From FEN-33 sp963768775 (GTDB lineage Archaea > Thermoplasmatota > Thermoplasmata > Methanomassiliicoccales > UBA472): a stretch of 64,000 nt of DNA. This document shows positions 10,957-19,393 of this stretch, piece by piece (the first letter of the stretch is position 1; every line of letters begins with the position of its first letter). Position numbers and translations under genes: made by a program. The notes beneath the pieces were generated by a model. The model saw only the letters and a program-made list of their open reading frames with translations. It ran no database searches and was not told where the DNA came from. Location: assembly GCA_963768775.1 (NCBI GenBank), contig CAVYIY010000007.1, positions 1 to 64,000 of the forward strand, read 5' to 3'.

Positions 10957-12194
10957 CCCCCCAGTTTGTAGCGGAGGATGGCCGCGATGCCGCCGAACGC
11001 CTTGAGCAGCATCTCCCCTTCCTCGGAATCGGGAGAGATCAATTCCACCTTGGTGCCCATCTTGTCTGCCAGGTCGTAGAAGTCGTCCACCAGGTCGATA
11101 CCGTCGCCGACCACAGTGACCGCTCCGCAGCTGGGGCAGCGGATCGGCTCTGGAGTGGCATCTGCTGTCACAACCTCCTTCCAGCCGCAGCTCGGACATT
11201 CGATGGGGTAGCGCTTCTTGCGCAATCCCTCAGACAAAAGCAGAGCGTCGATGGCGCCGATGGTCAACGCGTTCCTGACCTGGTCCTCGCCATAGCATGA
11301 CAGTCCGCCGTCCGCCTTGCGGATCTCCTCCAGGAGGCGGGTGATGAGGCGCTTCTCGCGCATCAGGTCCAGGTCGAGCAGTTTGTCCTTCGCCCGCTCT
11401 ACCAGTTCCTTCAGGCCATACTCGTCGGTGTAGCCGGTATCGAAGGTGTCGATGATCTTCTTCAGCAGTTCATGATTCAGGTATTCCTGGCTGGCGAAGA
11501 AGTTCTTAGTCGCTCCCGGCCCGCCGATCAGGATGCCCTGCAGATCTGGCAACTTCAGGAACGCATCGTTGGCGTTGTCAGCGACCTTCTTGAAGAACTC
11601 GTGGGCGGCGATCTCGATCAGGCGCTCGAAACGTTGCGCCGACTGCCCCCCCATGCGGTGCTTCGATGGAACCTGCGATTGGATGTTGCGCACGATATTG
11701 ATGCGCTTGCCCCCGAGGATGCCAATCGTCGCCTCCGATCGGTCGATGACGATGAGCCCGAAGGTCTTCTTGTCCAGGAGCATGTCCTTGAGCGGCTCGA
11801 GGAAGAACTCGGAATCGCACCGGTAGAGGAAAGTGGTTATCGGCTCCGGCGGCTCCAGCGAGTACTGCACCATCTTCGTCTGGTCGCCGACGGAGGCGAT
11901 CTCCCCGACGAAGAACACCACGCCGTTCAGCGGCGGCGTCTTGAAGTACTTGAGCCTGGCAAGAATGGATTGAATGGCGCCCTGGACGGCCTTCCTGGTG
12001 CCCTGGGACTTGATGTTGGAGGATTGGGAGTACTCGCCTCTGAGGTAGGCGGCCACGTCGGAGATCTGCTTCTCCGGCGGGACGTAGAGGGAGATGAGCT
12101 CTGTACCTCTACCTTTGAGGTTGCTCACCTCTTCCAACGAGCGCTTGAAATCGTACTTCTGTCTCTCGGACAGTTTTTCTCCTATCACTGCCAT
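10953..12194 (-). CDS. prf1: archaeal peptide chain release factor aRF1
   Basis: At 413 residues this matches aRF1/eRF1. The stop-codon recognition motifs NIKS (residues 60-63) and YRCDSEF (about 123-129) lie in domain 1. The peptidyl-hydrolysis motif GGQ is at about 182-184 (HRMGGQSAQRF). Domain 3 carries a Cys zinc ribbon (CPSCGWK and CPSCGA). It releases peptides at all three stop codons. It is the first gene of an operon with argS and a GNAT protein, and is divergent from pyrH across a 65-base promoter region rich in AT. Confidence 0.96.
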   Translation of the reverse strand: MAVIGEKLSERQKYDFKRSLEEVSNLKGRGTELISLYVPPEKQISDVAAYLRGEYSQSSNIKSQGTRKAVQGAIQSILARLKYFKTPPLNGVVFFVGEIASVGDQTKMVQYSLEPPEPITTFLYRCDSEFFLEPLKDMLLDKKTFGLIVIDRSEATIGILGGKRINIVRNIQSQVPSKHRMGGQSAQRFERLIEIAAHEFFKKVADNANDAFLKLPDLQGILIGGPGATKNFFASQEYLNHELLKKIIDTFDTGYTDEYGLKELVERAKDKLLDLDLMREKRLITRLLEEIRKADGGLSCYGEDQVRNALTIGAIDALLLSEGLRKKRYPIECPSCGWKEVVTADATPEPIRCPSCGAVTVVGDGIDLVDDFYDLADKMGTKVELISPDSEEGEMLLKAFGGIAAILRYKLGG

Positions 12195-12259
12195 ATATGC
12201 TGCGACCTCAGGTTTTTATCACCTAAAAGGATTGGCGTTATTAATCTGTTGGTGTAAAC

Positions 12260-12949
12260 ATGGCTCACATCATCGTTTCCTTGGGAGGCTCGGTCCTCAT
12301 CCCAGACGATCGGGACAATCATTTCCTGACGCAAGTCGCAGAGCTGATTCGCAAATTGGCCAAAGACTGCCCCCTGGTCGTAGTGTGTGGAGGGGGCAAG
12401 GTATCGCGCTACTACATCGGCATCGCCAAGGAGATGGGCGCGAGCCGGGACGAGCAGGACCAGATGGGCATCGACGTCACCCGGCTGAATGCGAAGCTGC
12501 TGCAGCTCGCGGTCGGCAAGGACTGCTCCCCGGAAATCCCCCGAAGCGTGGATGAGGCAGAGGCGGCGGCATCGCGCTGGCGCATCGTGGTCATGGGCGG
12601 CACGGAGCCGGGGCACACTACCGATGCAGTGTCGGCTATGATCGCCGAGCGATTGAAGGCGGAGCGCATCGTGAACGCTACCTCGGTGGACGCGGCCTAT
12701 TCCGCCGACCCGAAGAAGCATCCCGAGGCGAAGAGATACTCCAGCCTCACGCACCAGCAATTGCTGGATCTGGTCGGCGAAGGGCATCATTCCGCCGGCC
12801 CCTCGCACGTGTTCGACAAGCTGGGGGCGGAGGTGGCGATGAGATCGGACATGCCAATCTACATCATCGACGGCCGCGACCTGAAGGAGCTCGAGGCGGC
12901 GGTCAGGGGCGAAAAGGTCAAGGGCACGATAGTAGGTATTAGATCATAG
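12260..12949 (+). CDS. pyrH: UMP kinase, archaeal type
   Basis: This amino-acid-kinase-fold protein of 229 residues phosphorylates UMP to UDP. It shows the archaeal PyrH signatures SLGGSV (residues 7-12), VVVCGGGKVSRYYI, GIDVTRLNAKLL, VVMGGTEPGHTTDAV and SVDAAYSADPKKHPEAK. A GTTATTAATC element at about 12236-12245 lies some 20 bases before the ATG and may be the TATA box. It is followed 17 bases later by a small membrane protein. Confidence 0.94.
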   Translation: MAHIIVSLGGSVLIPDDRDNHFLTQVAELIRKLAKDCPLVVVCGGGKVSRYYIGIAKEMGASRDEQDQMGIDVTRLNAKLLQLAVGKDCSPEIPRSVDEAEAAASRWRIVVMGGTEPGHTTDAVSAMIAERLKAERIVNATSVDAAYSADPKKHPEAKRYSSLTHQQLLDLVGEGHHSAGPSHVFDKLGAEVAMRSDMPIYIIDGRDLKELEAAVRGEKVKGTIVGIRS

Positions 12950-12966
12950 CCAGGATGGGATATTGA

Positions 12967-13779
12967 ATGAGCAGGGATGGGGATGGGACGAGGAACGTCA
13001 AGCAGAGGAAGCGCTCGATCGAGCGCAGACGGGTCGCAATGGACGAGAGGCTGATGCCGAAGAGGCGACACCCAGCCGTCTACACCGGCATGGCATTCGC
13101 CATCCTGGGGGGGTTGATGATCGTCTCCACCTTCTTGGTCAGCTGGGTCGATAGCTACGACCTTGCCACCAATGCCGTGGTGCAACAGCTTTTCGTCTGG
13201 AATATGGGCGGCCACCCTGGATGGGGCGTCATGACCTATCTTGCTCTTCTGGCACCGATCACAGGGGCGGCCTGCGCCGTGCTCTCCGGCCTGGCGCTCG
13301 CCAGCCAGAAGAGGACCAAGCTTCGGAAGCTGGCGGCGATGGGGGTGCTGGTAACGTCGGTCATGGCCGCGGCCATCATCATTGTGCTGCTATTCCTGCT
13401 GAAGGAGCAGTACATCGCCGAGCAGCTGGACCGCTCCATCTACGGCCCGGCCGTCTTCCTTTCCGTATTCGGCTGCGTCCTAGCGGTGGCGGGCGGCATC
13501 GTCCTTTCCGCTGACTATTTCCAGTCGGAGAGGAGGAAGGGATCGTTCGTAACCGCGGCCGGCAGCAAGCACCTCAAGACGGCTTTGAAGCCGGTCAAAA
13601 GGGGTCGCCCGGGCCAGGACAAGGAATTCGAGGACAAGGAGATGCGCGAGGAGATGCTGGCCGAGGATAGGGAATCCGATACCGCCGAGGATGAAGAGGA
13701 GGCGCCCTGCCCCAACTGCAAATCGCCGGTGAAATCGAGCTGGAAGCTCTGCCCGGTATGTGGCGCGGAGCTGGAGTGA
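12967..13779 (+). CDS. membrane protein with C-terminal zinc ribbon, function unknown
   Basis: This 270-residue protein starts with a strongly basic segment, then has about four hydrophobic helices: VYTGMAFAILGGLMIVSTFL, the TYLALLAPITGAACAVL region, AAMGVLVTSVMAAAIIIVLL and AVFLSVFGCVLAVAGGIVL. After an acidic linker (about residues 215-248) a CPNC...CPVC zinc ribbon ends the protein. Tail-anchored ribbons of this type are common in Thermoplasmata membrane proteins without known function. It is close behind pyrH and converges on dtdA. Confidence 0.75.
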   Translation: MSRDGDGTRNVKQRKRSIERRRVAMDERLMPKRRHPAVYTGMAFAILGGLMIVSTFLVSWVDSYDLATNAVVQQLFVWNMGGHPGWGVMTYLALLAPITGAACAVLSGLALASQKRTKLRKLAAMGVLVTSVMAAAIIIVLLFLLKEQYIAEQLDRSIYGPAVFLSVFGCVLAVAGGIVLSADYFQSERRKGSFVTAAGSKHLKTALKPVKRGRPGQDKEFEDKEMREEMLAEDRESDTAEDEEEAPCPNCKSPVKSSWKLCPVCGAELE

Positions 13780-13785
13780 TCTGTC

Positions 13786-14622
13786 TCAGAGATCCTCCAG
13801 GCCTGAGCTGTCTATGACGTCGGCGCCCAGCTCCCTGACCAGCCCTTTCACATGCGTGGCGCGAGAACGCGACATCGACTTCTTATGGATGTAGACCAAG
13901 TCGGCATTCTCCGAAGCGGCTAGGGCCTTCTTGATCGCTTGGACGAGCTCGTCATCGGACGCATCGTCCGCGAAATGGTTGGTGATCATGTGGCCGACGG
14001 ACACCTTCTTCTGGAGAGCCACCTCGCTAAACCTCGGGGCATAATGTCCGCCTCCCAGCCCGATGACTTTCGTCGCCTTGAGGACTTCCACCTCGAGAAG
14101 GGAGCGGGCCAGCGCCTCGCCCGCCTTGACGTCGGGCCATTGACTCTCCGAGCTTCCGATCTCCAGATAGAGCGTGGGTGTGCTGAGGAAGGGTCCGTGA
14201 TGCGTGACCTCGAACGATATCTGGTACCCCAGCCCGGAAGCATGGCGTTGCATGCTCCGCAACAGCGAGGTCATGAGGTCAGGGGCGGAGGGCACCAGCG
14301 TCCCCGGCCTTCCGCCGAAGTCCGCCTTGGCCCCGAAGTTGCCGATCGGATGGACGGTCAGGGTCGGTATGCCTGAGGCCGCCTTGTGCCGGGAAAGGAA
14401 AACGACGCATTCGATATCCAGGTCCGTCGCTTCCCGCACCCTCCTGTCGATATCATCGGTAAAAAGGTGCCGCTCCTCGACGGTGACGAGGGCGTCGCCG
14501 CCGCGCCGCAGCACCGGCCGGTTCTCAAAGGTCCCCTGCTCCTTCCAGTCGACCACTTCCGTCAGGCGATCGCGGATGTTGATGCTTGCGCTGTCCTCCA
14601 GGCTGCAGACGAGAAGCCGCAT
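13786..14622 (-). CDS. dtdA: D-aminoacyl-tRNA deacylase (DTD2/GEK1 family)
   Basis: DtdA hydrolyses D-aminoacyl-tRNAs made in error. The 278-residue protein has the family blocks SRHKAASGIPTLTVHPIGNF (about residues 77-96), FEVTHHGPF (about 137-145), and GLGGGHYAPRF (about 183-193), whose His residues form the metal or catalytic centre. Length and motifs are typical of the archaeal/plant family. The stop is seven bases from that of the convergent membrane gene. Confidence 0.94.
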   Translation of the reverse strand: MRLLVCSLEDSASINIRDRLTEVVDWKEQGTFENRPVLRRGGDALVTVEERHLFTDDIDRRVREATDLDIECVVFLSRHKAASGIPTLTVHPIGNFGAKADFGGRPGTLVPSAPDLMTSLLRSMQRHASGLGYQISFEVTHHGPFLSTPTLYLEIGSSESQWPDVKAGEALARSLLEVEVLKATKVIGLGGGHYAPRFSEVALQKKVSVGHMITNHFADDASDDELVQAIKKALAASENADLVYIHKKSMSRSRATHVKGLVRELGADVIDSSGLEDL

Positions 14623-14802
14623 CGGTCATGAATCAGGACCAGAGGATTAATCATTTGCTGCCCTTGGACATCGAGCAAGGGGGCGAATGAGCGTAGGAGA
14701 TCCGTCCTTGAAGCCTGTAAGACGAGGATGATCCGTCTTGGCGCCTTCCAAGCATCGACGGACAACAATGTTCATCTTATGGCCCGCATTGCACGGAAGC
14801 GA

Positions 14803-14845
14803 GTAAATATCACATGTAATAGCCACGGCCTTATGTTCATAAGGC
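14803..14845 (+). promoter_or_regulatory. TATA-like element and 18-base palindrome before the HTH-TPR gene
   Basis: A TATA-like GTAAATATC lies at 14803-14811. GCCTTATG (14828-14835), TT, CATAAGGC (14838-14845) forms a perfect 8-base inverted repeat ending 21 bases before the ATG at 14867. A start of transcription about 25 bases after the TATA element would fall inside the palindrome, so a bound dimer would block initiation. Autoregulation by the downstream regulator is an inference. The rest of 14623-14802 holds nothing I recognise. Confidence 0.5.
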
Positions 14846-14866
14846 GGCTGTCGAAATTCGATAACG

Positions 14867-16150
14867 ATGGCTAGCGCGATAACTGTTGGAGAAAGGATCG
14901 TACTTCATCTTGTCCAATACCAGAAGCTCATAGACAACTACGACGTCCCGATAGATATCAGCCAAGATGGCATCGCGGCCAGCTTGAGGATATCCCGGGC
15001 GCACGCCGCCATCGAGCTGAAGAAGCTGCGCGGTTCGGGGGAGGTCGTCGAGAAGCTCGCCCACATCAAGAGGGGCAAGACTAAGCGCAAGGTCTACTTC
15101 CTCAGCCCCACCGGGGAGCAGAAGGCGGCGAGGATCAGGCAGTACGCGTCCAGCGAAGGCATCGACATCGGTCCCCTCATCGACATCCGGCGCTGCAAGG
15201 CGCAGGAGCTCTGGCAGACGCTCAGTAGTGATTCGAAGATCATCTTGGCAAGCGCATGCGTCTTCCGCAAGCCCTTCCGCAGGGAGGCGCTGCCCTCCAC
15301 CACTACCAGCCTGTTGCCGGTGGACCGCTTCGGCATGGTGGACATTCCGGCCGAACTGCGCCGTTCGGTTCTGAAACTGGTGCCATCGTCAGAGATCAAA
15401 GCGTACCACAGCCGTGCGGCCGACTACTGGCTGAGCGAGAACGATTATGGCGAAAGGCTTTACCACCTGATCTATGCTGGACGCCTGAAGGAAGCTGAGA
15501 TTCTGATCGCGCACAAGGACGTGCTTGTACTTTCTTCCATGGACCGAGGGCTGCTGGAAGCAATGCTGATGATCCGCTCGCCTTCGGAGCAATATCGCGG
15601 CAAGGTCAGGAGGGCACAGGCGGAGGCCTGCCTGCTCCTTGACGATCTCGACAGCTGCTTCAGGATCTGCACGGAAATGGAATCTTCCACCGACGCCTCG
15701 GAGCGCATGATCGGCCTCTTGATAAGAGGCAGAGGGCTGCGAAAGAAAGAGCTGCTCCAGGAATCGCTTGATGCCTTGTTGAAGGCCAAAGCCATCGGAC
15801 TGAAGATGGAATCGGCGACGCTGGAGTGCGAAATCGCCCACACCCTGATGCTGATGGGCTTGAACGAGGAGTCGATCAGCGTGCTGGTGAAGCTTGCGAA
15901 ACAGGAGCGTTCGTCCGACCCGGAGCTCATCGAGCGCATCTACTACCTTCTGGGCAGGAATTATCTTCTGGTCAAGAACGGCAGCGAGGCGCTGCATTAT
16001 CTGAGCAAGAGCCTGGCGATCACCAAGGAGAAGGACCGCAAACCCTGGTACCAGGGAATGGCGGAGGCCTATGGATTAATAGGGAATCCCGAGAAGCTCA
16101 GGGAATACGACATGAAGGCCAATCCTCCCAAGGGCTGGGGAGAGGCTTAG
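14867..16150 (+). CDS. winged-helix regulator with TPR-like C-terminal region
   Basis: The 427-residue protein begins with a DNA-binding domain: SQDGIAASLRISRAHAAIELKKL (about residues 32-54) is a helix-turn-helix, followed by a wing RGKTKRKVYFLSPTGEQKA. The middle, from about residue 110, resembles the linker of STAND/MalT-like regulators but has no P-loop. The C-terminal half is alpha-helical with TPR-like repeats (AQAEACLLLDDLDSCFRI, ECEIAHTLMLMGLNEESISV, YLLGRNYLLVKNGSEALHYL). It is probably a transcription regulator sensing a protein or small ligand. An 18-base palindrome lies directly upstream. Confidence 0.75.
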   Translation: MASAITVGERIVLHLVQYQKLIDNYDVPIDISQDGIAASLRISRAHAAIELKKLRGSGEVVEKLAHIKRGKTKRKVYFLSPTGEQKAARIRQYASSEGIDIGPLIDIRRCKAQELWQTLSSDSKIILASACVFRKPFRREALPSTTTSLLPVDRFGMVDIPAELRRSVLKLVPSSEIKAYHSRAADYWLSENDYGERLYHLIYAGRLKEAEILIAHKDVLVLSSMDRGLLEAMLMIRSPSEQYRGKVRRAQAEACLLLDDLDSCFRICTEMESSTDASERMIGLLIRGRGLRKKELLQESLDALLKAKAIGLKMESATLECEIAHTLMLMGLNEESISVLVKLAKQERSSDPELIERIYYLLGRNYLLVKNGSEALHYLSKSLAITKEKDRKPWYQGMAEAYGLIGNPEKLREYDMKANPPKGWGEA

Positions 16151-16204
16151 CTACTCCGGAATTGTTAGGCAAGATTCTCGCCAATCAGGCAGTGATCGCG
16201 CTGA

Positions 16205-17741
16205 TCAGAATATCGGGCTCTGCCGCAGCAGGTCCATGTCGGTCTGGTACAGCTCCCTGATGTCCTTCAGGTTCCAATGCAGCATGGCCAGCCGCTCGAA
16301 CCCTTGGCCCCAGGCCAGAACCGGATGCTCGATCCCGAAGGGAGCGGTCACCTCCGGCCTGAAGATGCCAGCGCCGCCAAGCTCCAGCCATTTCCCGTTC
16401 CACAATACCTCCACCTCGAGCGACGGCTCGGTGTAGGGGAAGTAACCGGGACGGACCCGGATGTCCTCGAAGCCCATACGGCCGTAGAACTCCCGCAGTA
16501 CGCCGACGAGCATGTCGAAGCTGGCGTCCTCCTCCATGATGATGCCCTCGATCTGCGCGAACTCCGGCAGATGGGTGGCGTCTATCGCCTCCTTGCGGAA
16601 TACCCGGCTGAGGGAGAAGACCTTCACCGGCGGCTCCTTGTGCTGGGCCAGGTAGCGGATCGTGTTCACCGTGGTGTGCGTGCGCAACAGCGCCCGCTCC
16701 GCCTCCTGCCGGCTCCATTGGTAGCGCCAGCCGAGCGAACCGGAGTCCCCGCCGTTCTCGTGCACCTTCCTGACCTTTTTGAGGATCTCGATATCCTGGT
16801 CCAGGCAGATCTTCGAGGGATTCTTGAGATAGAAAGTGTCCTGCATCTCCCGGGCCGGATGGTCCTGCGGCGTGAAGAGCGCGTCCATGTTCCAGAAAGC
16901 CGGCTGCACGTATTCGTCGTCGATCTCGGTGAACCCCATCTGGACGAAGATGCGCCTCACCTCGTCCGCTATCCTGGTGAGCAGGTGCTTCTTGGCTGCG
17001 TAGCTCACCGGCGCGAAGGTGTTGACATCGTACTTGCGGAAGCTGACCGTTCTCCATTTTCCGGACTGGATCAGCTCCGGCGTCAGCTGCGCCACCTCTT
17101 CCCTCAGCTCTATCCCTAGCGCCAAGACCTCCTTGCCCAGGTCGGTCAGGTGCAGCTTCCGGCGCACCAGCGGCTTCTCGATGATTAGGTCCTGTCGCGA
17201 TTTGAGCTGGGGGATGGACGGACGCAGCTCCGCCGGGATCTCGCTCTCCAGCAGGTCCTTGACGGCAAGCAGCTCGAGCAGGAATTCGTCGTTCATGTTG
17301 GAGTATAGGTAAGATTGGCCGGCATCGGTCATGGTGACCATCGGCCCCCTCAGGCCCCTTCTCGATGTTGGCCAAGGCCTTCCGCTTCAGCCAGCCGATG
17401 GCCAGGCCGGAGGTCTCCTTGCCCAATGCCTGCCTCCAGATCGGCGAGCGATAGCCTCCCGCCCGCCTGTGAGATCTCCATCAACGCCTGCCTTTCCGGA
17501 AGCCCGTTCGGCAAGGACGTCCCGGTTGTTGATGGCAGTACTGCTTGAACGCCTGCTCCTCGATGCGGATCAAGCCCTTCGACTGCAGCCAGGAGGAGGC
17601 GTTCATCACTTCCACCGGCTGTTCGAAGCCGCCCCTCTCGAAGATCTGCTCCGGCGTGGCGTTCCCGGACAGCTCCTGCAGTGCCAGCAGGACCTTCTTC
17701 TCCTGGTGGCTCAGCCCTTCGAGGATGCGCGCCGCGTTCAT
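16205..17741 (-). CDS. pheS: phenylalanyl-tRNA synthetase alpha subunit (frame-broken)
   Basis: PheS is the catalytic subunit charging tRNA-Phe with PheT. The N-terminal winged-helix region starts MNAARILEGLSHQEKKVLLAL at 17741. The catalytic core in 16205-17341 has class II motif 2 (VFSLSRVFRKEAIDATHLPEF) and motif 3 (GWGQGFERL-type, here AWGQGFERLAML). The region 17340-17525 needs about three single-base corrections to restore the chain through NNRDVLAE, ERQALMEISQAGGRLSLADLEA and GKETSGLAIGWLKRKALANIEKG (in separate frames). It is the last gene of a trpS-trmO-pheS operon. pheT is not in the window. Confidence 0.9.
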
Positions 17742-17780
17742 GTGAGGAGGGGAGCCGTTACATTCTATTTGTGATTTGCG

Positions 17781-18162
17781 TTATGCTGGTTCCGCCATTC
17801 CGACAGACTTGATATCGATCACCGGGGAACCGTTCAATGCGTCCAGGCCCCTGACCGACAGGACCTGGCCCTTGCGTTCCAGCAGACTCACCTTGGTCAC
17901 TCCGATCTGGTTAGGGCGGTTAGGCGTGCGGGAGGCGAAGACACCCACCAGAGGGTTGACGGGATCGCCATGCGGGTGAACGGTCATGCGGACCTGGTCG
18001 GAGCGATCGAAGCGGAATAGGACCACGATCTCATCGCTCTCCTCGATGCGATAAAGCCCTTCCGCATACTCGGGAACAGATCTCGATCTCGGAAATCAGA
18101 TCGTTGGAGTCCGTCTTCTCCTCGGCGGAGTTGTGCACTTCGCCGATCGGTCGGATTTCCAT
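17781..18162 (-). CDS. trmO: tRNA (N6-threonylcarbamoyl-A37) methyltransferase TrmO/TsaA family (frame-broken)
   Basis: The protein begins MEIRPIGEVHNS at 18162, typical of the TsaA/YaeB/VirR family. The C-terminal part has RMTVHPHGDP and VGVFASRTPNRPNQIG, the SAM-binding signature of the family. The frame changes at a CCC run near 18079; dropping one C joins the parts through EYAEGLYRIEESDEIVVLF, giving about 126 residues. TrmO methylates t6A37 in some tRNAs. Its ATG overlaps the trpS stop (TGATG), consistent with co-translation in an aminoacylation/tRNA-modification operon. Confidence 0.85.
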
Positions 18163-19283
18163 CAGTCGGCCTTCATCAGGAAATCGTCCAGCTTGGACTT
18201 GGCTTCCTCGCGCCTGCGCTGGTGCTCTTCCAGGAAATGGACCAGCTTGTCGGACAGCAGCTTCTTGCACTCCCCGCAAAGGATCTCGCCCTTGCGGCAG
18301 CGGTCCGCCAGGCTGTCGACCTTGGCGTCGTCCGTCTCGAAGAGGTAGAATTGGTACTTGAAGACGGCGCACACCTCTGGCTTGCCCCCGGTCTTGCGCT
18401 GCTCCTCCGCCGAGACCGCACCGCCGGTGAAGGCGTTGCCGATCTTCTTCTTGAGCTGCTTGGGCGTGTCGGTGGTGAAGATCGTGGAATCAGGCACTGA
18501 GGAGGACATCTTGTCATTGCCCGAGAGGCCAGGGAACATCTTGCTGTGGATGAGCGCGGGCTTGAAGTAGCCCAGCGATTCGGCCACGTCCCGGGTCACG
18601 CGGAAATGCGGATCCTGATCGATCCCGCAGGGTATCAGGACCGGGACGTTATGATGCTCCAGCTCGCTCGGCAGGAAGGCCGGCGCCGATTGGATGCTGG
18701 TGAAGAAGATGCTCCCGATGTTGGTGGAGTTGTCGAACCCGAAGACGGCCTTGGTGGTGGAGAAGGTGACCTTCTTCGCGACCTTTAAGGCCAGTGGGTA
18801 CAGCGTTTTGATGCATTCCGTGTCGACGATGATCTTGGTTATCTTAGGATCGAAGCCGAGCGCGATCACGTCCAATGCGTTGTCGTAAGTGTTGCGCAAC
18901 GTGTCTTCCTGGCTCAGGTCGTCCTTGAACAGGAACTTCTCATCGTCGGTCATCTGGAAATAGAGCGGTGCGTGGAAGGTGTCCTGCAGGTACTTGGTGA
19001 ATATCCAGGGCATCAGATGCCCCAGATGGGTGTGGCCCGAAGGCCCCCTTCCGGTATACAAGGCGAACTGCTGCCCTTTGTCGTACAGGTTCAGCAGCCA
19101 TTCCATGTCCCTCTGCGAGTAGACGATCCCCCGGCGGAGCATCGGGTGCAGCGGGCCATAGCTGGCCAGTCTGGAAAGCAGCTCGGCGTCGATCCGCTTG
19201 GTCCCGAATTTCTCGATGAGCAGGTCGTAATCGATCTCCCCAGTGACCTCCCAGGGGGTGACGGTGAAGTTCTCGCCTTCCAT
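18162..19283 (-). CDS. trpS: tryptophanyl-tRNA synthetase
   Basis: This 373-residue class I synthetase has the archaeal/eukaryotic TrpRS layout. The HIGH-like motif is TGRGPSGHTHLGHL (about residues 78-91), followed by YFQMTDDEKFLFKD, the tryptophan-pocket segment GIDQDPHFRVTRD, and the KMSKS motif KMSSSVPDS (about 250-258). The C-terminal Cys pair ILCGECKKLL is common in archaeal TrpRS. It is the first gene of trpS-trmO-pheS. The start at 19283 gives MEGENFTVTPWEV, the usual N-terminus of the family. Confidence 0.95.
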   Translation of the reverse strand: MEGENFTVTPWEVTGEIDYDLLIEKFGTKRIDAELLSRLASYGPLHPMLRRGIVYSQRDMEWLLNLYDKGQQFALYTGRGPSGHTHLGHLMPWIFTKYLQDTFHAPLYFQMTDDEKFLFKDDLSQEDTLRNTYDNALDVIALGFDPKITKIIVDTECIKTLYPLALKVAKKVTFSTTKAVFGFDNSTNIGSIFFTSIQSAPAFLPSELEHHNVPVLIPCGIDQDPHFRVTRDVAESLGYFKPALIHSKMFPGLSGNDKMSSSVPDSTIFTTDTPKQLKKKIGNAFTGGAVSAEEQRKTGGKPEVCAVFKYQFYLFETDDAKVDSLADRCRKGEILCGECKKLLSDKLVHFLEEHQRRREEAKSKLDDFLMKAD

Positions 19284-19393
19284 GACCTAACCGGTTCGCG
19301 CTAAGCGCGTGAGCGCTAATGAACCTTTTGACAGATGCCAGTGATTCTGGGGGATCCGGATCGGATGAAGCAGCGGGCAAAGCCGAGGCTGGT

